Position numbers and translations under genes: made by a program. This document shows, one piece after another, positions 52,397 through 62,100 of a stretch of DNA of 64,000 nt. How positions within the stretch are numbered: position 1 is the first letter of the stretch; every line of letters starts with the position of its first letter. A model generated the notes under the pieces. It did no database searches and had not been told where the DNA came from. It saw only the letters and a program-made list of their open reading frames with translations. Origin of the DNA: Spirosoma sordidisoli (GTDB lineage Bacteria > Bacteroidota > Bacteroidia > Cytophagales > Spirosomataceae); contig NZ_SBLB01000007.1 in NCBI RefSeq assembly GCF_004138325.1, positions 327,495 to 391,494 of the forward strand. The letters run 5' to 3'.

Positions 52397-52417
52397 GCCA
52401 GCTTAAAAGGACAGTAC

Positions 52418-52456
52418 AAAAAAGGTGTACCTGCGCGAAGCGGATACACCTTTTTT
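52418..52456. terminator. Bidirectional terminator after the small acidic gene
   Basis: A perfect 12-bp stem (AAAAAAGGTGTA / TACACCTTTTTT) 22 nt after the stop; A and T runs at both ends allow use by crtZ from the other strand. Confidence 0.9.
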
Positions 52457-52487
52457 ATGCCCGGGAGTAACCGGATAGGGCCGTTGG

Positions 52488-52961
52488 TCAGGCCGTTTCT
52501 GATTTCGCTTTTTCCTTGACCGGACGGTCGTATTTTTTCGGAGCATACAGAAAGCCGAATGCTTCGGCGCCTTCTTTGGTATGTACCTTATGATGAATAT
52601 AGTGCGCCCGCATGATGCGCTGCATATAACGCCCGTTGGTGTTGACGTTCAGCCTGGCCCGCCGGTGTACGATAACATCGTGAAATACAAAATAAAACAC
52701 CCCGTAGAGCGTAACGCCCGCGCCAATCCAGGCCAGGTACCGATAGTCGGGCAGTTCTACGCCCGCTACGATCAGCGAGATGGCCGTACCGGCAAAAACA
52801 ACCGCAAACAGGTCGTTTCGCTCAAAAAAACCTTTGTGATGATTGTGGTGATCGCGGTGCCAGCTCCATAAAAAACCGTGCATCACGTACTTATGGGTGA
52901 ACCACGCTACCCCCTCCATAAACAGGAATGTACCAATAACGAGCGCAACGTTTAGCAGCAT
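52488..52961 (-). CDS. crtZ: Beta-carotene hydroxylase (fatty acid hydroxylase superfamily)
   Basis: 157 residues with about four transmembrane segments. The di-iron His motifs are complete: HKYVMH, HRDHHNHH, HDVIVHRR and HYIHHKVH. CrtZ adds 3-hydroxyls to beta-carotene rings to give zeaxanthin. No other carotenoid gene is in the window. Cells of this group are often yellow or pink, consistent with such an enzyme. Confidence 0.93.
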   Translation of the reverse strand: MLLNVALVIGTFLFMEGVAWFTHKYVMHGFLWSWHRDHHNHHKGFFERNDLFAVVFAGTAISLIVAGVELPDYRYLAWIGAGVTLYGVFYFVFHDVIVHRRARLNVNTNGRYMQRIMRAHYIHHKVHTKEGAEAFGFLYAPKKYDRPVKEKAKSETA

Positions 52962-53080
52962 TTTTATGTTATTTATACGATTGAGTTAATCATCTCTGCC
53001 AATTTGTAACGGTATGTACGACTAAAAAGTTGGCCGCAGATAACCCACTTTTCTGCAAAATAGAGATACAAGAATAATAG

Positions 53081-53110
53081 TTGCAAGGTTGTGGAAAAGT
53101 CGTATATTTA
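53081..53110 (+). promoter_or_regulatory. Promoter of the AlbA_2 gene
   Basis: TTG at 53081-53083, 19 nt, then TATATTTA at 53103-53110 (one mismatch to TAnnTTTG). Its position makes the GTG at 53091 unlikely as a start. Confidence 0.45.
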
Positions 53111-53132
53111 TCGCGATTCAGTGCTCAACCAG

Positions 53133-53801
53133 ATGACCCCATCTGTTATGGACCATCAGGCGCTCAAGAACCTGGTTAAACGGGGAGAGGGTTCCCATTT
53201 AGAGTTCAAGCTGAAAACAAACCATCCCGAAAAAATTATTCGGGGCGTGGTAGCCTTCGCCAACACCAACGGCGGAACCATGCTCATCGGCGTCGGCGAC
53301 GACAAAACGATTCCGGGGCTGAAATACGCCGACGAAGACGAGTACCTGCTCGTTCGGGCTATTCACAAGTACTGTTTTCCGCGCATTTCATACACCATCG
53401 AACGGGTTCAGCTCTACGACGAGCGCGAAGTTCTGGTCATTCGGGTGCCGCCCAGCCTTAACAAGCCGCATTATATCATTCCTGACCCCCAGGAGCCCGA
53501 CAACAAGAAAGCCTACGTACGTGTGGCCGACAAATCCGTGCAGGCCAGTCGCGAAGTGCGCGAGATCCTGAAAGGCGAACAGGCCGCCCGCGACATCCGG
53601 TTCAACTACGGCGAGAAGGAGCGTAAGCTGATGCAGCACCTTGGCGAGCACAACAGCATTACGGTTGATCTGTTCGCGTCTATTGCGGGTATATCGCGCA
53701 AAATAGCTTCCCGAACGCTCGTGCTGCTGGTGCTGGCCAACGTGCTTGAAATCCATCCCAACGAGGTGGTTGATCAGTATACTACCCGTCCGGTCTCGTA
53801 G
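53133..53801 (+). CDS. AlbA_2 (Schlafen-like) putative DNA-binding protein
   Basis: 222 residues from the ATG at 53133; another ATG at 53148 is possible, and the GTG at 53091 overlaps the promoter. The AlbA_2 domain spans about 10-130: GSHLEFKLKTNHPEKIIRGV, AFANTNGGTMLIGVGDDKTI, VIRVPPSLNKPHYI and KKAYVRVADKSVQASREV. The C-terminal part (about 150-215) looks like a winged helix (HNSITVDLFASIAGISRKIA). Family members are annotated as ATP-dependent DNA-binding or transcriptional regulators; the short form here lacks a helicase domain. Role unknown. Confidence 0.85.
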   Translation: MTPSVMDHQALKNLVKRGEGSHLEFKLKTNHPEKIIRGVVAFANTNGGTMLIGVGDDKTIPGLKYADEDEYLLVRAIHKYCFPRISYTIERVQLYDEREVLVIRVPPSLNKPHYIIPDPQEPDNKKAYVRVADKSVQASREVREILKGEQAARDIRFNYGEKERKLMQHLGEHNSITVDLFASIAGISRKIASRTLVLLVLANVLEIHPNEVVDQYTTRPVS

Positions 53802-53807
53802 CGGTTA

Positions 53808-55097
53808 TCAGTCAGTGGCGGTTTCGGCCAGGTGGGTCAGCAGCGCTTCGATCTGGGTATAGGTATACTGCAGCTGCTCATTGGTGGTGCAATAGGGCGG
53901 CATCAGGTAAAGTACATTACCCAGCGGCCGCATCAGCACACCCCGGTCCAGCAGAAACGCATACGCCCGATCCCGAATGCCGTTGAAGTACGATGTGCCG
54001 CCTTCGCCCAGCAGATCGAACGCCAGTAGCGTGCCCCGCTGCCGGATATTACCCACCCCCGACTGCGTTGTCAATCGACTCACAAAACCGGCGTGCTGCT
54101 GACTGATGCGGTCAATATTGGCCCGCGTATCGTCAGAGAGCGTCAGGTCCATACTGGCCAGCGCAGCCGAGCAGGCCAGCGGGTTGGCGGTATAGGAGTG
54201 TCCGTGAAAAAGCGTCTTTATCTTTTCGGTCGATAGAAACGCTTCGTATATCGGTTGCGTGCAGGTAGTGACGCCCATGGCCATCGTGCCGCCGGTTATT
54301 CCCTTCGACAGACACATCAGGTCCGGTTTTTCGGTCAGGTAGTCTGAGGCAAACAGTCGGCCCGTACGGCCAAACCCCGTCATCACTTCGTCGGCGATCA
54401 GGAGCGAGCCCTGTTGCCGGGCCATCTGGAACAGCTCGTCGAGTATGGCGGGTTCGTACATGACCATGCCACCAGCGCCCTGCACCAGCGGTTCGGCAAT
54501 GAAAGCGGCCACGTCGGTCGTAAACAGGTCGCGAGCCTGACGAAGCACAGCTTCTTCCTGCCCCGGTACCGGTACCGGCAGGTATTCCACATCGAACAGG
54601 AAAGGCGTAAACGGGGCGGTGAACGCACTGCGCCCGCTTACCGCCATTGCGCCAAACGTATCGCCGTGGTAGGCTCCTTCCAGCGCAATGACTTTCTGGC
54701 GGGGTTGGCCCAGGTTATACCAGTACTGGAAAGCCATCTTGAGCGCTACCTCAACCGCCGTAGAGCCGTTGTCGGAGTAAAAAACCTTAGCCTGCCCAGC
54801 TGGTAGTATAGCCAGTAGCCGCTCGGCCAGTTCAACCGCCGGCTGGTGGGTGAAGTCGGCAAAGATGACGTGTTCGAGGGTGTTCAGCTGCTCCGATACG
54901 CGTTGCGCAATGTACGGATTGGCGTGGCCGTGGAGGTTAACCCACCACGACGCGATCATGTCCAGGTATTCGCGGCCATCGGCGCCGTAAAGAACGGAGC
55001 CGGCTCCCCGAACAATGGGAGTGGGTAGCGGAGCCGTCTGCATTTGGGTGAACGGATGCCAGATGACAGCCTGATCACGAGTTGCTAAATTGAGCAT
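53808..55097 (-). CDS. bioA: Adenosylmethionine-8-amino-7-oxononanoate aminotransferase
   Basis: 429 residues from the ATG at 55097, 14 nt after kdsC; a GTG at 55124 would overlap kdsC. Class III aminotransferase: HPFTQMQTAPLPTPIVRGAG, YLDMIASWWVNLHGHANPYI, YSDNGSTAVEVALKMAFQYW, LLIADEVMTGFGRTGRLFAS and the PLP-Lys region LSKGITGGTMAMGVT. The DMIASWW motif is characteristic of BioA. It makes 7,8-diaminopelargonate for biotin synthesis. Other bio genes are not in the window. Confidence 0.94.
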   Translation of the reverse strand: MLNLATRDQAVIWHPFTQMQTAPLPTPIVRGAGSVLYGADGREYLDMIASWWVNLHGHANPYIAQRVSEQLNTLEHVIFADFTHQPAVELAERLLAILPAGQAKVFYSDNGSTAVEVALKMAFQYWYNLGQPRQKVIALEGAYHGDTFGAMAVSGRSAFTAPFTPFLFDVEYLPVPVPGQEEAVLRQARDLFTTDVAAFIAEPLVQGAGGMVMYEPAILDELFQMARQQGSLLIADEVMTGFGRTGRLFASDYLTEKPDLMCLSKGITGGTMAMGVTTCTQPIYEAFLSTEKIKTLFHGHSYTANPLACSAALASMDLTLSDDTRANIDRISQQHAGFVSRLTTQSGVGNIRQRGTLLAFDLLGEGGTSYFNGIRDRAYAFLLDRGVLMRPLGNVLYLMPPYCTTNEQLQYTYTQIEALLTHLAETATD

Positions 55098-55111
55098 AGG
55101 TTGTTGACGGA

Positions 55112-55632
55112 TTACGAGTGCCACTTCGCCTGTGCTTTCAGGACGCGTTCGATTACATCACGAACGGCTCCCTGACCCCCCAATTTCTGCGACACATAGC
55201 TGCAGATGGCTTTGACCTCATCGACCGCATCGGCCGGGCAGGCCCCCAGCACCTCAGGACGGCTAAGTATCGGGCAGTCGGGCAGGTCGTCGCCCATGTA
55301 CAGGATCTCCGATTCGTTCAGATCATCGCGGGAAACGTAGGTCAGGAAGGTGTTGAGCTTCTGATCTGAGGGGTTGCCCATGAATAAATCGGTTACCCCA
55401 GGATCTCGAACCAGTTCCGAACGCCATCGGCCGTGGCGGCCGAAACGATACCGACCCGGAACCCCGCCCGAAGCGCGTGCTCAATGGCGTAGCTGTCTTT
55501 GATGTCGAAGGTTCTGAATTGTTCGCCGGAAGCCAGCAGATGAACATCGCCGGTGGTCAGGACCCCGTCAATGTCAAAAATAAAGGTTCGGATGGTAGCG
55601 AAGCGGTTGAGTAAGTCAGGCGTAAGTAGCAT
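55112..55632 (-). pseudogene. kdsC: 3-deoxy-D-manno-octulosonate 8-phosphate phosphatase, split by a one-base frameshift
   Basis: Two frames together give a complete KdsC of about 173 residues. Part one, from the ATG at 55632, has the HAD motif TFIFDIDGVLTTGD, DIKDSYAIEHALRAGFRVGI and SAATADGVRNWFEILG, then a TAA at 55393-55395. Part two, continuing in the -1 frame, reads VTDLFMGNPSDQK, YMGDDLPDCPILSRPEVLG, ADAVDEVK and GGQGAVRDVIERVL to a stop at 55112. Exactly one extra G in the GGGG run at 55396-55399 would join the parts. Hence it is a sequencing error, a true mutation or a recoding site. KdsC supplies Kdo for lipopolysaccharide core synthesis. Confidence 0.85.
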
Positions 55633-55636
55633 CCCG

Positions 55637-55644
55637 CAAAGGTA
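55637..55644 (-). promoter_or_regulatory. Promoter -7 element of kdsC
   Basis: TACCTTTG on the minus strand, 4 nt before the ATG at 55632, so transcription would begin at or next to the start codon (leaderless or nearly so). Confidence 0.55.
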
Positions 55645-55670
55645 ATGAATCAATCCGCGTGCTGGTTTCG

Positions 55671-55678
55671 TACCTTTG
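55671..55678 (+). promoter_or_regulatory. Promoter -7 element of the rsmF-like gene
   Basis: TACCTTTG, 4 nt before the ATG at 55683; the mirror image of the kdsC promoter in a 50-nt divergent gap. Confidence 0.55.
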
Positions 55679-55682
55679 AGTA

Positions 55683-57083
55683 ATGAATACTCTTCCAAAA
55701 ACAGGGCTACCGAAGGACCAGCTTCCGCCGGCGTTTCAGGACCAGATGCAGACGCTGCTGGGTGATGAATTTCCGGCTTTCGAAGCTGCGTTAGGCGAGC
55801 CTGCTCCCGTGAGCATCCGGCTAAATCCGCGTAAACCGGCCGTCGATACGACGGAACTGGAGCGGGTGCCCTGGTGTGCGGATGGATTTTACCTGTCCCA
55901 GCGTCCTAATTTTACCCTCGATCCGCTGTTTCAGGCGGGTGCCTATTACGTACAGGAGGCCTCGTCTATGCTTCTGGCCGAAGCCCTGCGGCAGTCTGTC
56001 CGGTCTGATCGGCCGCTTCGGGTGCTGGACCTGTGTGCGGCCCCGGGCGGGAAAAGCACCCTGCTGGCGTCGGCCCTTCATTCCGATAGTCTGCTGATCT
56101 GCAATGAAGTGATCCGAAGCCGGGTGTCGGTGCTGCGCGAGAACATCGAAAAGTGGGGTTACCCGAACGTTGTTGTCAGCAATCACGATCCCGAGGACCT
56201 TGGTAAACTATCGGGGTTCTTTGATGTGGTTCTGGTCGATGCGCCCTGCTCGGGGGAAGGATTGTTTCGGAAAGATCCCGACGCCGTTGGCGAGTGGTCG
56301 GCCGATAGCGTACAGCTCTGTTCGGCCCGGCAGAAACGGATTCTGGCCGCTGCTGCGCCCCTGCTCGATCAGGGCGGTATCCTGATTTACTCGACCTGTA
56401 CGTATAACGATGTCGAAAATGTGGATAACATGCAGTATCTGGTGGATAACGGCTTCGACAGCCGGCCGCTGATACTGCCCGCCGACTGGAATATCGTTGA
56501 AAAACACGTGGGCGATGCCGTTGGCTATCAGTGTTATCCACATCGGGTACGGGGCGAAGGGTTTTTTATCAGCGTTTTCCGGAAAACAGCCTTCTCGCCT
56601 ACGGTCAGGCTGGACGCCCGAACGTTCCGGAGCATCCGGGCGCTGCGTCCGCGCGAAACGGCTTCGGCTTCGCAGTGGCTCCAGCATCCGGCCGACTTTT
56701 CGTTCTGGGAAAAACCCAACGGCGACGTGATGATACTACCCAAAGTGCTGGAGAAGCAGTTTCTGTTTCTGGACGTGGCTATTCATAACAAAGGCTTTGG
56801 CCTCGAGATCGGGCAGTTTAAAGGAACCGACTTTATTCCGTCGCATGCGCTGGCGTTGAGTACGGCGGTTCATGCCGACCTACCAGCTATCGAACTCAGT
56901 AAAGAAGAGGCACTTCGGTACTTTAAGAAAGAAAACCTGGTGTTCGATCAACCCGTCAAAGGCTGGTTGCTGGCCCGGTATAAAGGCATGAATCTGGGCT
57001 GGATGAAGGGCGTAGGCAACCGCGTCAACAACTACCTGCCGAAAGACTGGCGTATCCGAATGGAAATCAAAGAGTACGCATGA
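55683..57083 (+). CDS. rRNA (cytosine-5) methyltransferase, RsmF-like (NOL1/NOP2/Sun family)
   Basis: 466 residues. N-terminal region PVSIRLNPRKP; AdoMet-binding motif VLDLCAAPGGKSTLLASAL at about residue 113; motif IV DVVLVDAPCSGEGLF with the release Cys; motif VI YSTCTYNDVEN with the catalytic Cys; and a C-terminal PUA-like RsmF domain (about 290-466, KPVKGWLLARYKGMNLGWMK region). It probably methylates a 16S rRNA cytosine. The end overlaps the next start by 4 nt (ATGA). Confidence 0.93.
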   Translation: MNTLPKTGLPKDQLPPAFQDQMQTLLGDEFPAFEAALGEPAPVSIRLNPRKPAVDTTELERVPWCADGFYLSQRPNFTLDPLFQAGAYYVQEASSMLLAEALRQSVRSDRPLRVLDLCAAPGGKSTLLASALHSDSLLICNEVIRSRVSVLRENIEKWGYPNVVVSNHDPEDLGKLSGFFDVVLVDAPCSGEGLFRKDPDAVGEWSADSVQLCSARQKRILAAAAPLLDQGGILIYSTCTYNDVENVDNMQYLVDNGFDSRPLILPADWNIVEKHVGDAVGYQCYPHRVRGEGFFISVFRKTAFSPTVRLDARTFRSIRALRPRETASASQWLQHPADFSFWEKPNGDVMILPKVLEKQFLFLDVAIHNKGFGLEIGQFKGTDFIPSHALALSTAVHADLPAIELSKEEALRYFKKENLVFDQPVKGWLLARYKGMNLGWMKGVGNRVNNYLPKDWRIRMEIKEYA

Positions 57084-58117
57084 AACGACTGTTCACCATC
57101 ACGGGTTTGCTGCTGGCTGTATTGGTTGGCGGCTATGTACTCGGGCCATCGTCGCATTACGATCCCATCAAAGACGAGCCCATTACTCTCGATTCTGATT
57201 TGGTTAAACTCGAACAACGCATTGCCGAGTCAGAAGGCAAAGCGGGGCTGAAGCCCGACAACGAAGCCCGGATTATCTGGGCCGATAGCTCGCGTAAGGT
57301 AAAGACGCCCTACAGCCTGGTTTATATTCACGGGTTCTCGGCGAGCTGGGCCGAGGGCGACCCTATTCATAAGCAGCTGGCCCGGCAGTTCGGCTGCAAC
57401 CTGTATCTGGCCCGCACCGACGGCCACGGCGTTAAGTCGCCCGATGCGCTCAGGGAGATGACGCCTGCCAGCTACGCAGCTTCGGCCGAGCGGGCGCTGG
57501 CCATCGGCAAGGCGCTGGGCGAGAAAGTCGTGGTTATCGGCACCTCGGCGGGGGGCATGCTGGCGCTGTACCTGGCTGCGCGCCATCCTGAGCTGGAAGG
57601 GCTGGTGCTGTACTCGCCCTGTATTGCGGTGGCCAATCCGGCGCTGAAGCTGGCTACCCGGCCATGGGGCAAACAGATTCTGGACCGGGCTTTTGGGGGC
57701 GAACACGCCATCATGACACACTACAAACCCGACCGGGCCCAGTACTGGTTTACCCAGTATCATACCAATGGACTCATCACGCTGCAAACCATGCTCGATC
57801 AGTATATGACCCCGGAGCAGTTTCAGCGGGTAAAGCAGCCGGTGTTCATGGGCTATTATTACAAGGATGAAGACAATCAGGATAAAGTAGTGTCGGTAGC
57901 GGCCATGCTGGCGATGTATGACGAGCTGGGCACGCCAGCCGATAAAAAACAGAAGGTTGCTTTTCCCGAAGCGGGGGAACACGTTATCGCGTCGCACTTC
58001 ACGTCGGGCGATCTGGACGGGGTGTACAAGACGACCGAAGCGTTCATGCGGAACGTGCTGAAGATGCCCGTAGCGGGCGCTTCGGGCACAACGGTAGCCC
58101 TTAACCTGAAAAAATAG
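57080..58117 (+). CDS. Alpha/beta hydrolase, membrane-anchored or secreted
   Basis: 345 residues with an N-terminal hydrophobic signal (LFTITGLLLAVLVGGYVLGP). Alpha/beta hydrolase fold: oxyanion-loop segment YIHGFSASWAEGDP, nucleophile elbow VIGTSAGGMLALYLA, acid region GYYYKDEDNQDKVVS and final His in FPEAGEHVIASHF. Carboxylesterase or lipase-like activity is likely; substrate unknown. Translation is coupled to the methyltransferase gene through an ATGA overlap. Confidence 0.88.
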   Translation: MKRLFTITGLLLAVLVGGYVLGPSSHYDPIKDEPITLDSDLVKLEQRIAESEGKAGLKPDNEARIIWADSSRKVKTPYSLVYIHGFSASWAEGDPIHKQLARQFGCNLYLARTDGHGVKSPDALREMTPASYAASAERALAIGKALGEKVVVIGTSAGGMLALYLAARHPELEGLVLYSPCIAVANPALKLATRPWGKQILDRAFGGEHAIMTHYKPDRAQYWFTQYHTNGLITLQTMLDQYMTPEQFQRVKQPVFMGYYYKDEDNQDKVVSVAAMLAMYDELGTPADKKQKVAFPEAGEHVIASHFTSGDLDGVYKTTEAFMRNVLKMPVAGASGTTVALNLKK

Positions 58118-58119
58118 TC

Positions 58120-58127
58120 TACTTTTG
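58120..58127 (+). promoter_or_regulatory. Promoter -7 element of fabI
   Basis: TACTTTTG immediately after the hydrolase stop codon, 97 nt before the fabI ATG, implying a leader of about 90 nt. Confidence 0.6.
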
Positions 58128-58224
58128 TTGTTCCGACTGGAGTGAAAGCAATACAGTCGTGTGGTGTTTGACCGCAACCTGTGATTTGACCATCGAGCCG
58201 GGACCCCGGCAAAACAGAGAAAAA

Positions 58225-59043
58225 ATGGCTTACGGATTACTGAATGGAAAGCGAGGCATCATTTCGGGTGCCCTGAATGAACAATCAATTGCCTGGAAAA
58301 TTGCCCTCAAGGCCAAAGAAGAAGGGGCTACGTTTACGTTGACCAACGCGCCCATCGCCATGCGCATGGGAGCTATCCGCGAGCTGGCTGAGCAAACGAA
58401 CGCCGAAATTATTCCGGCCGATGCTACCTCATCCGACGATCTCGACAACCTGTTCACCAAATCGCAGGAAGTACTGGGCGGAAAAGTTGATTTCGTGCTG
58501 CACAGTATCGGCATGAGCCCCAATATTCGCAAAGGGCGCGCCTATACTGATCTGAACTATGACTGGCTGAAACAGACGCTCGATATTTCGGCGGTGTCGT
58601 TTCATAAAATGCTCCAGTCTGCCTATAAACTCGACGCCATCAGTGAGTGGGGGTCGGTGGTGGCGCTGACCTACATGGCGGCCCAGCGTACCTTCCCGTT
58701 CTATACCGACATGGCCGATGCCAAAGCCCTGCTCGAATCCATTGCCCGGAGCTTCGGCTACCGCTACGGCCAGCACCGCAAAGTGCGGATCAACACGGTG
58801 TCGCAGTCGCCTACGCCAACCACGGCGGGCAGCGGTATCGGTGGTTTTGACCGGTTCTTTGAATTTGCTGAAAAAACGGCTCCGCTGGGTAACGCCACCG
58901 CCGATCAGTGCGCCGACTATTGCATTACGCTTTTCTCGGACATGACCCGCATGGTTACCATGCAGAACCTCTTCCACGACGGCGGCTTTAGCATGACCGG
59001 TATTTCGGAAGAAGTAATGGACCTGATCAATAAGCAACCTTAG
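58225..59043 (+). CDS. fabI: Enoyl-[acyl-carrier-protein] reductase (NADH)
   Basis: 272 residues from the ATG at 58225. Divergent SDR with GIISGALNEQSIAWKIALKA for NADH binding, VDFVLHSIGMSPNI, and the FabI catalytic Tyr-x6-Lys in FYTDMADAKALLESIARS. NTVSQSPTPTTAGSGIGGFD is the substrate loop region. It catalyses the last reduction of fatty-acid elongation. It is a monocistronic gene with its own promoter and terminator. Confidence 0.96.
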   Translation: MAYGLLNGKRGIISGALNEQSIAWKIALKAKEEGATFTLTNAPIAMRMGAIRELAEQTNAEIIPADATSSDDLDNLFTKSQEVLGGKVDFVLHSIGMSPNIRKGRAYTDLNYDWLKQTLDISAVSFHKMLQSAYKLDAISEWGSVVALTYMAAQRTFPFYTDMADAKALLESIARSFGYRYGQHRKVRINTVSQSPTPTTAGSGIGGFDRFFEFAEKTAPLGNATADQCADYCITLFSDMTRMVTMQNLFHDGGFSMTGISEEVMDLINKQP

Positions 59044-59060
59044 TACTACAGTATAAAAGG

Positions 59061-59119
59061 GCGGGCTGTGTGTCAGAAACGGTATCTACGATTCCGTCTC
59101 GACGCACAGCCCGCTTTTT
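59061..59119. terminator. Terminator between convergent fabI and sbcC
   Basis: GCGGGCTGTG (59061-59070) pairs with CACAGCCCGC (59105-59114), followed by TTTTTG for the plus strand. Confidence 0.8.
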
Positions 59120-59121
59120 GT

Positions 59122-62100
59122 TTAGTCCCAGCTGGTCTCGATCCGGCTACCGGTCTCAGTGGCTATGGTGCGGATGTAAGTGTCGACTTCGTGCTGCAGG
59201 TCGTCAACGTGCGAAATAATACCGACCACCCGGTTTTCCGTGCGCAAAGCTTTCAGCGTTTTGAACACCGTTTGCAGCGCGTCTTTGTCGAGCGTGCCGA
59301 AGCCTTCGTCCAGAAAAAACAGATTCTGCCGCGCTTTGGTCAGGTGCTGAATATTGTCCGACAGCGCCAGCGCCATGGACAGGGCGGCCTGAAAGGTCTG
59401 GCCTCCCGACAGGGTTTTCACGCTTCGCAGTTCGCCCCCGTTCATGTAGTCGCGAATCTGGAAGTTGTTTTTCTCATCCAGTTCCAGCTTGAGCTGGTTG
59501 TTGGTCAGCTTGAAGAAACGCTCGTTGGCCGATTCGCAGAGGCTTTTCAGATAAACGGATGAAACGTAGTTGACGAACCCCTGCGCCCGGAACATCTCGT
59601 CCATCTTTTTCAGGTCCTGCCGCCGAAGTTCCAGCTCGTCGTGCCGCTTCTGGTGGCTCAGTTTCTGCTGCCATTGGGTTTCGAGCGAGGTCAGTACGCT
59701 CGTAGCGCGGCCGTGCTCTTTGTTCAGCTCGTCTTTTTCGGCCTGTAAAATCGCCAGTTGCTGCTGAACAGTTGCCAGCTCGTCCGGATCGAAGGGGTGC
59801 TGGGTCAGTTCAGCCTCCAGGAGGTCGACCTGGCGCTGAAGCCCGCTCCGCTGCTCGTTGTATTCGTTGATCTGCTGCTTTTCATGCCCAACGTTCAGCT
59901 CCGACCGCAACATTCGGCTTACCTGATAGAGCGTCAGGCGCTGCGCTTCCAGATTCCGGGCAATGGTAACGTCGAGCGCGTCGAGTTCGGTAGTGACCTC
60001 GCTCAGCTGGTTATGAAGCTGCTGAATCTGTTCTTCAACGGTTGCCAGCTCTTTTTCGGCCTCGCTTTTCTGCTTCGAGGTAGCATCGAAGTTTAGACGG
60101 GCCTGGTTGTAGACCTCGCTCAGCGATGCCCGCAATGCGTCAATCTGATCGAGCCGCCAGTTGGTGACCTCATCGAGCCGGAAATGCGCCAGTGATTCGG
60201 CGGCCGTTTTCAGCTGGCCACTCAGCCCCGCAATAGCATGACCGGTCTCGATGACCTTTTTTGACAGATCGTTGTACGATTTTTCGGCGTCGGTAATCAG
60301 TTGATCGAGGTTTCGGATAGCCTGCTGGGCATCCTGAAGCTGCTGTTGCGCATCGCTCTCCCGGCGTATGGCCTCGGTTACCTCGCCTTCGCGCTCTTTC
60401 GAGAACTCGGGCCAGACAAAACGGTCTTCATGTTCGGTCAGCTGTTTGACAATATCCGTGCGCTCCTGAATAAGTCGTTTGCCGTTTTCGAGCTCGGCCC
60501 GCAGTTTCGTAACCAGTTCTTTAATCGTTAACTGAAGCGTTGAGGTGTCTTCAATGCGCTGTATAACTTTCTCCAGAGCGGCTTCGCTGCGTTGCACATC
60601 GGCCGGATCGGCGTCGCCCCGGTGGCGGTCAGGGTGGTGGGCCGATCCGCACAGGGGACAGGGCTGCCCTTCGCTGAGCGCATCGGCATACTTCCGCAGC
60701 TCGTCCTGAATCAGCAGCTGCCGGTGCTTTTGCTCGCGCTCCTGCCGAATTGTTTTAAGGTTGGTCAGGGCGTTGTCGATATAGTCGGGCAGGACCTTAA
60801 GCGTCAGGTCGGCCCATTCGGCCGGAAAACCGGCCAGTACTTCGTTCTTTTCCTGCTTAAGATCGTTTATGGCCTGGTCATATCGTTCAACCCCAGCCTG
60901 AAGATCGTCGGCCTGCTTTTTCAAGGGCGCATAGACCGCAAACCAGTTCTTGACCTGGTACAGCCGTTCCAGGTCAGACGTCCGGCCGAGTCCCTGATCC
61001 AGCACCTGCTGCTGCTGAGTGCGGGCGGCTTTGTGGCGTTCGAGCTGAGCGGCCTGCCGGTCGAGCTGTCCGGATAAGGTTGTCTGATAATGGGTCTGCT
61101 CGCCAATGGTCTGTTGCAGGGTTCTGATCTGCTGTACCGTATCCAGCTCGTCAATTTTCTGCTGTAGCTCATCCCGGCTTTCGTAGGCCTGCCGGGCGGC
61201 TTCGTAGAGCTGCTCCAGCCCCGCAAGCCGCTTGGTAACGGATAGTAGTTGCTGCTGGGCGATCCGTTCGCTCTCGGTCAGCCGACTTTTTCGGGCGTTT
61301 GCTTTCTCAAGACCCGCCAGATCGGCCTGAAACAGCAGCAGACAGCTTTCGTACAAAGCCAGCGTCTGCTCGCGCTCCCGGTAGCTCGCTTCCTGCCCCA
61401 GCAGCAGGCTCAGTTCCTGCTGGAGTGATGACAGGGTTTTGCGCTGCTTCTGCCGATCGAGCAGGCGCTGCTCGGTGGGGAGCAGTTCGTTGATGTCGGT
61501 ATCTTTCCGGGTCAGAGCTTCCGTGACGGCAGCAATGACCGACCGGGCCTCATCGATAGCTTCGGGCGTAACCGCTTCCAGGGGAGACAGTAAACCCCGC
61601 AGTTCGGATAGTTGCTCGTCGTTTGCTTTGTTCAGTTTGGCAACCCGCCCGGCCAGGTCGTACTGATCCAGCTTGAACAGCTGGTTCATCATTTTGGTCC
61701 GTTCGGCAGCGCCCAGCTCCAGAAACTCGCGAAACTGGTTCTGCGGAATAATAATGATCCGCTTGAAGTTGTCGTAGTCGATCCCCAGAATATCCCGCGT
61801 CAGTACGGCGACGTCATCTTTTTCGGTACCGATGGGGGTCCACTCGTCGTCTTTTCGGATGAACATGCGCCGTTCACCCGCCCCGATTTCGTGATGTTTC
61901 TTCGGATGCCGCCGGGCTTCGTAGGTGAACTTGTAGATAGCCTGATCCGGGCCCGCCTGAAACTCGAAGTCGATCATGAGCTGTTTCGACTTCAGGTTCA
62001 TCATATTGTACTGGCGGTTATCACGGCCATTCAGTCGCTCGGTCTCGCCGTAGAGGGCAAAACTGATGGCTTCGAGCAGCGATGTCTTACCGCTTCCCAC

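Noticed and set aside
56420..56542. Two perfect DnaA-box 9-mers as a replication origin
   Set aside because: Both lie inside the rsmF-like coding region without an AT-rich unwinding stretch or dnaA/dnaN neighbours.
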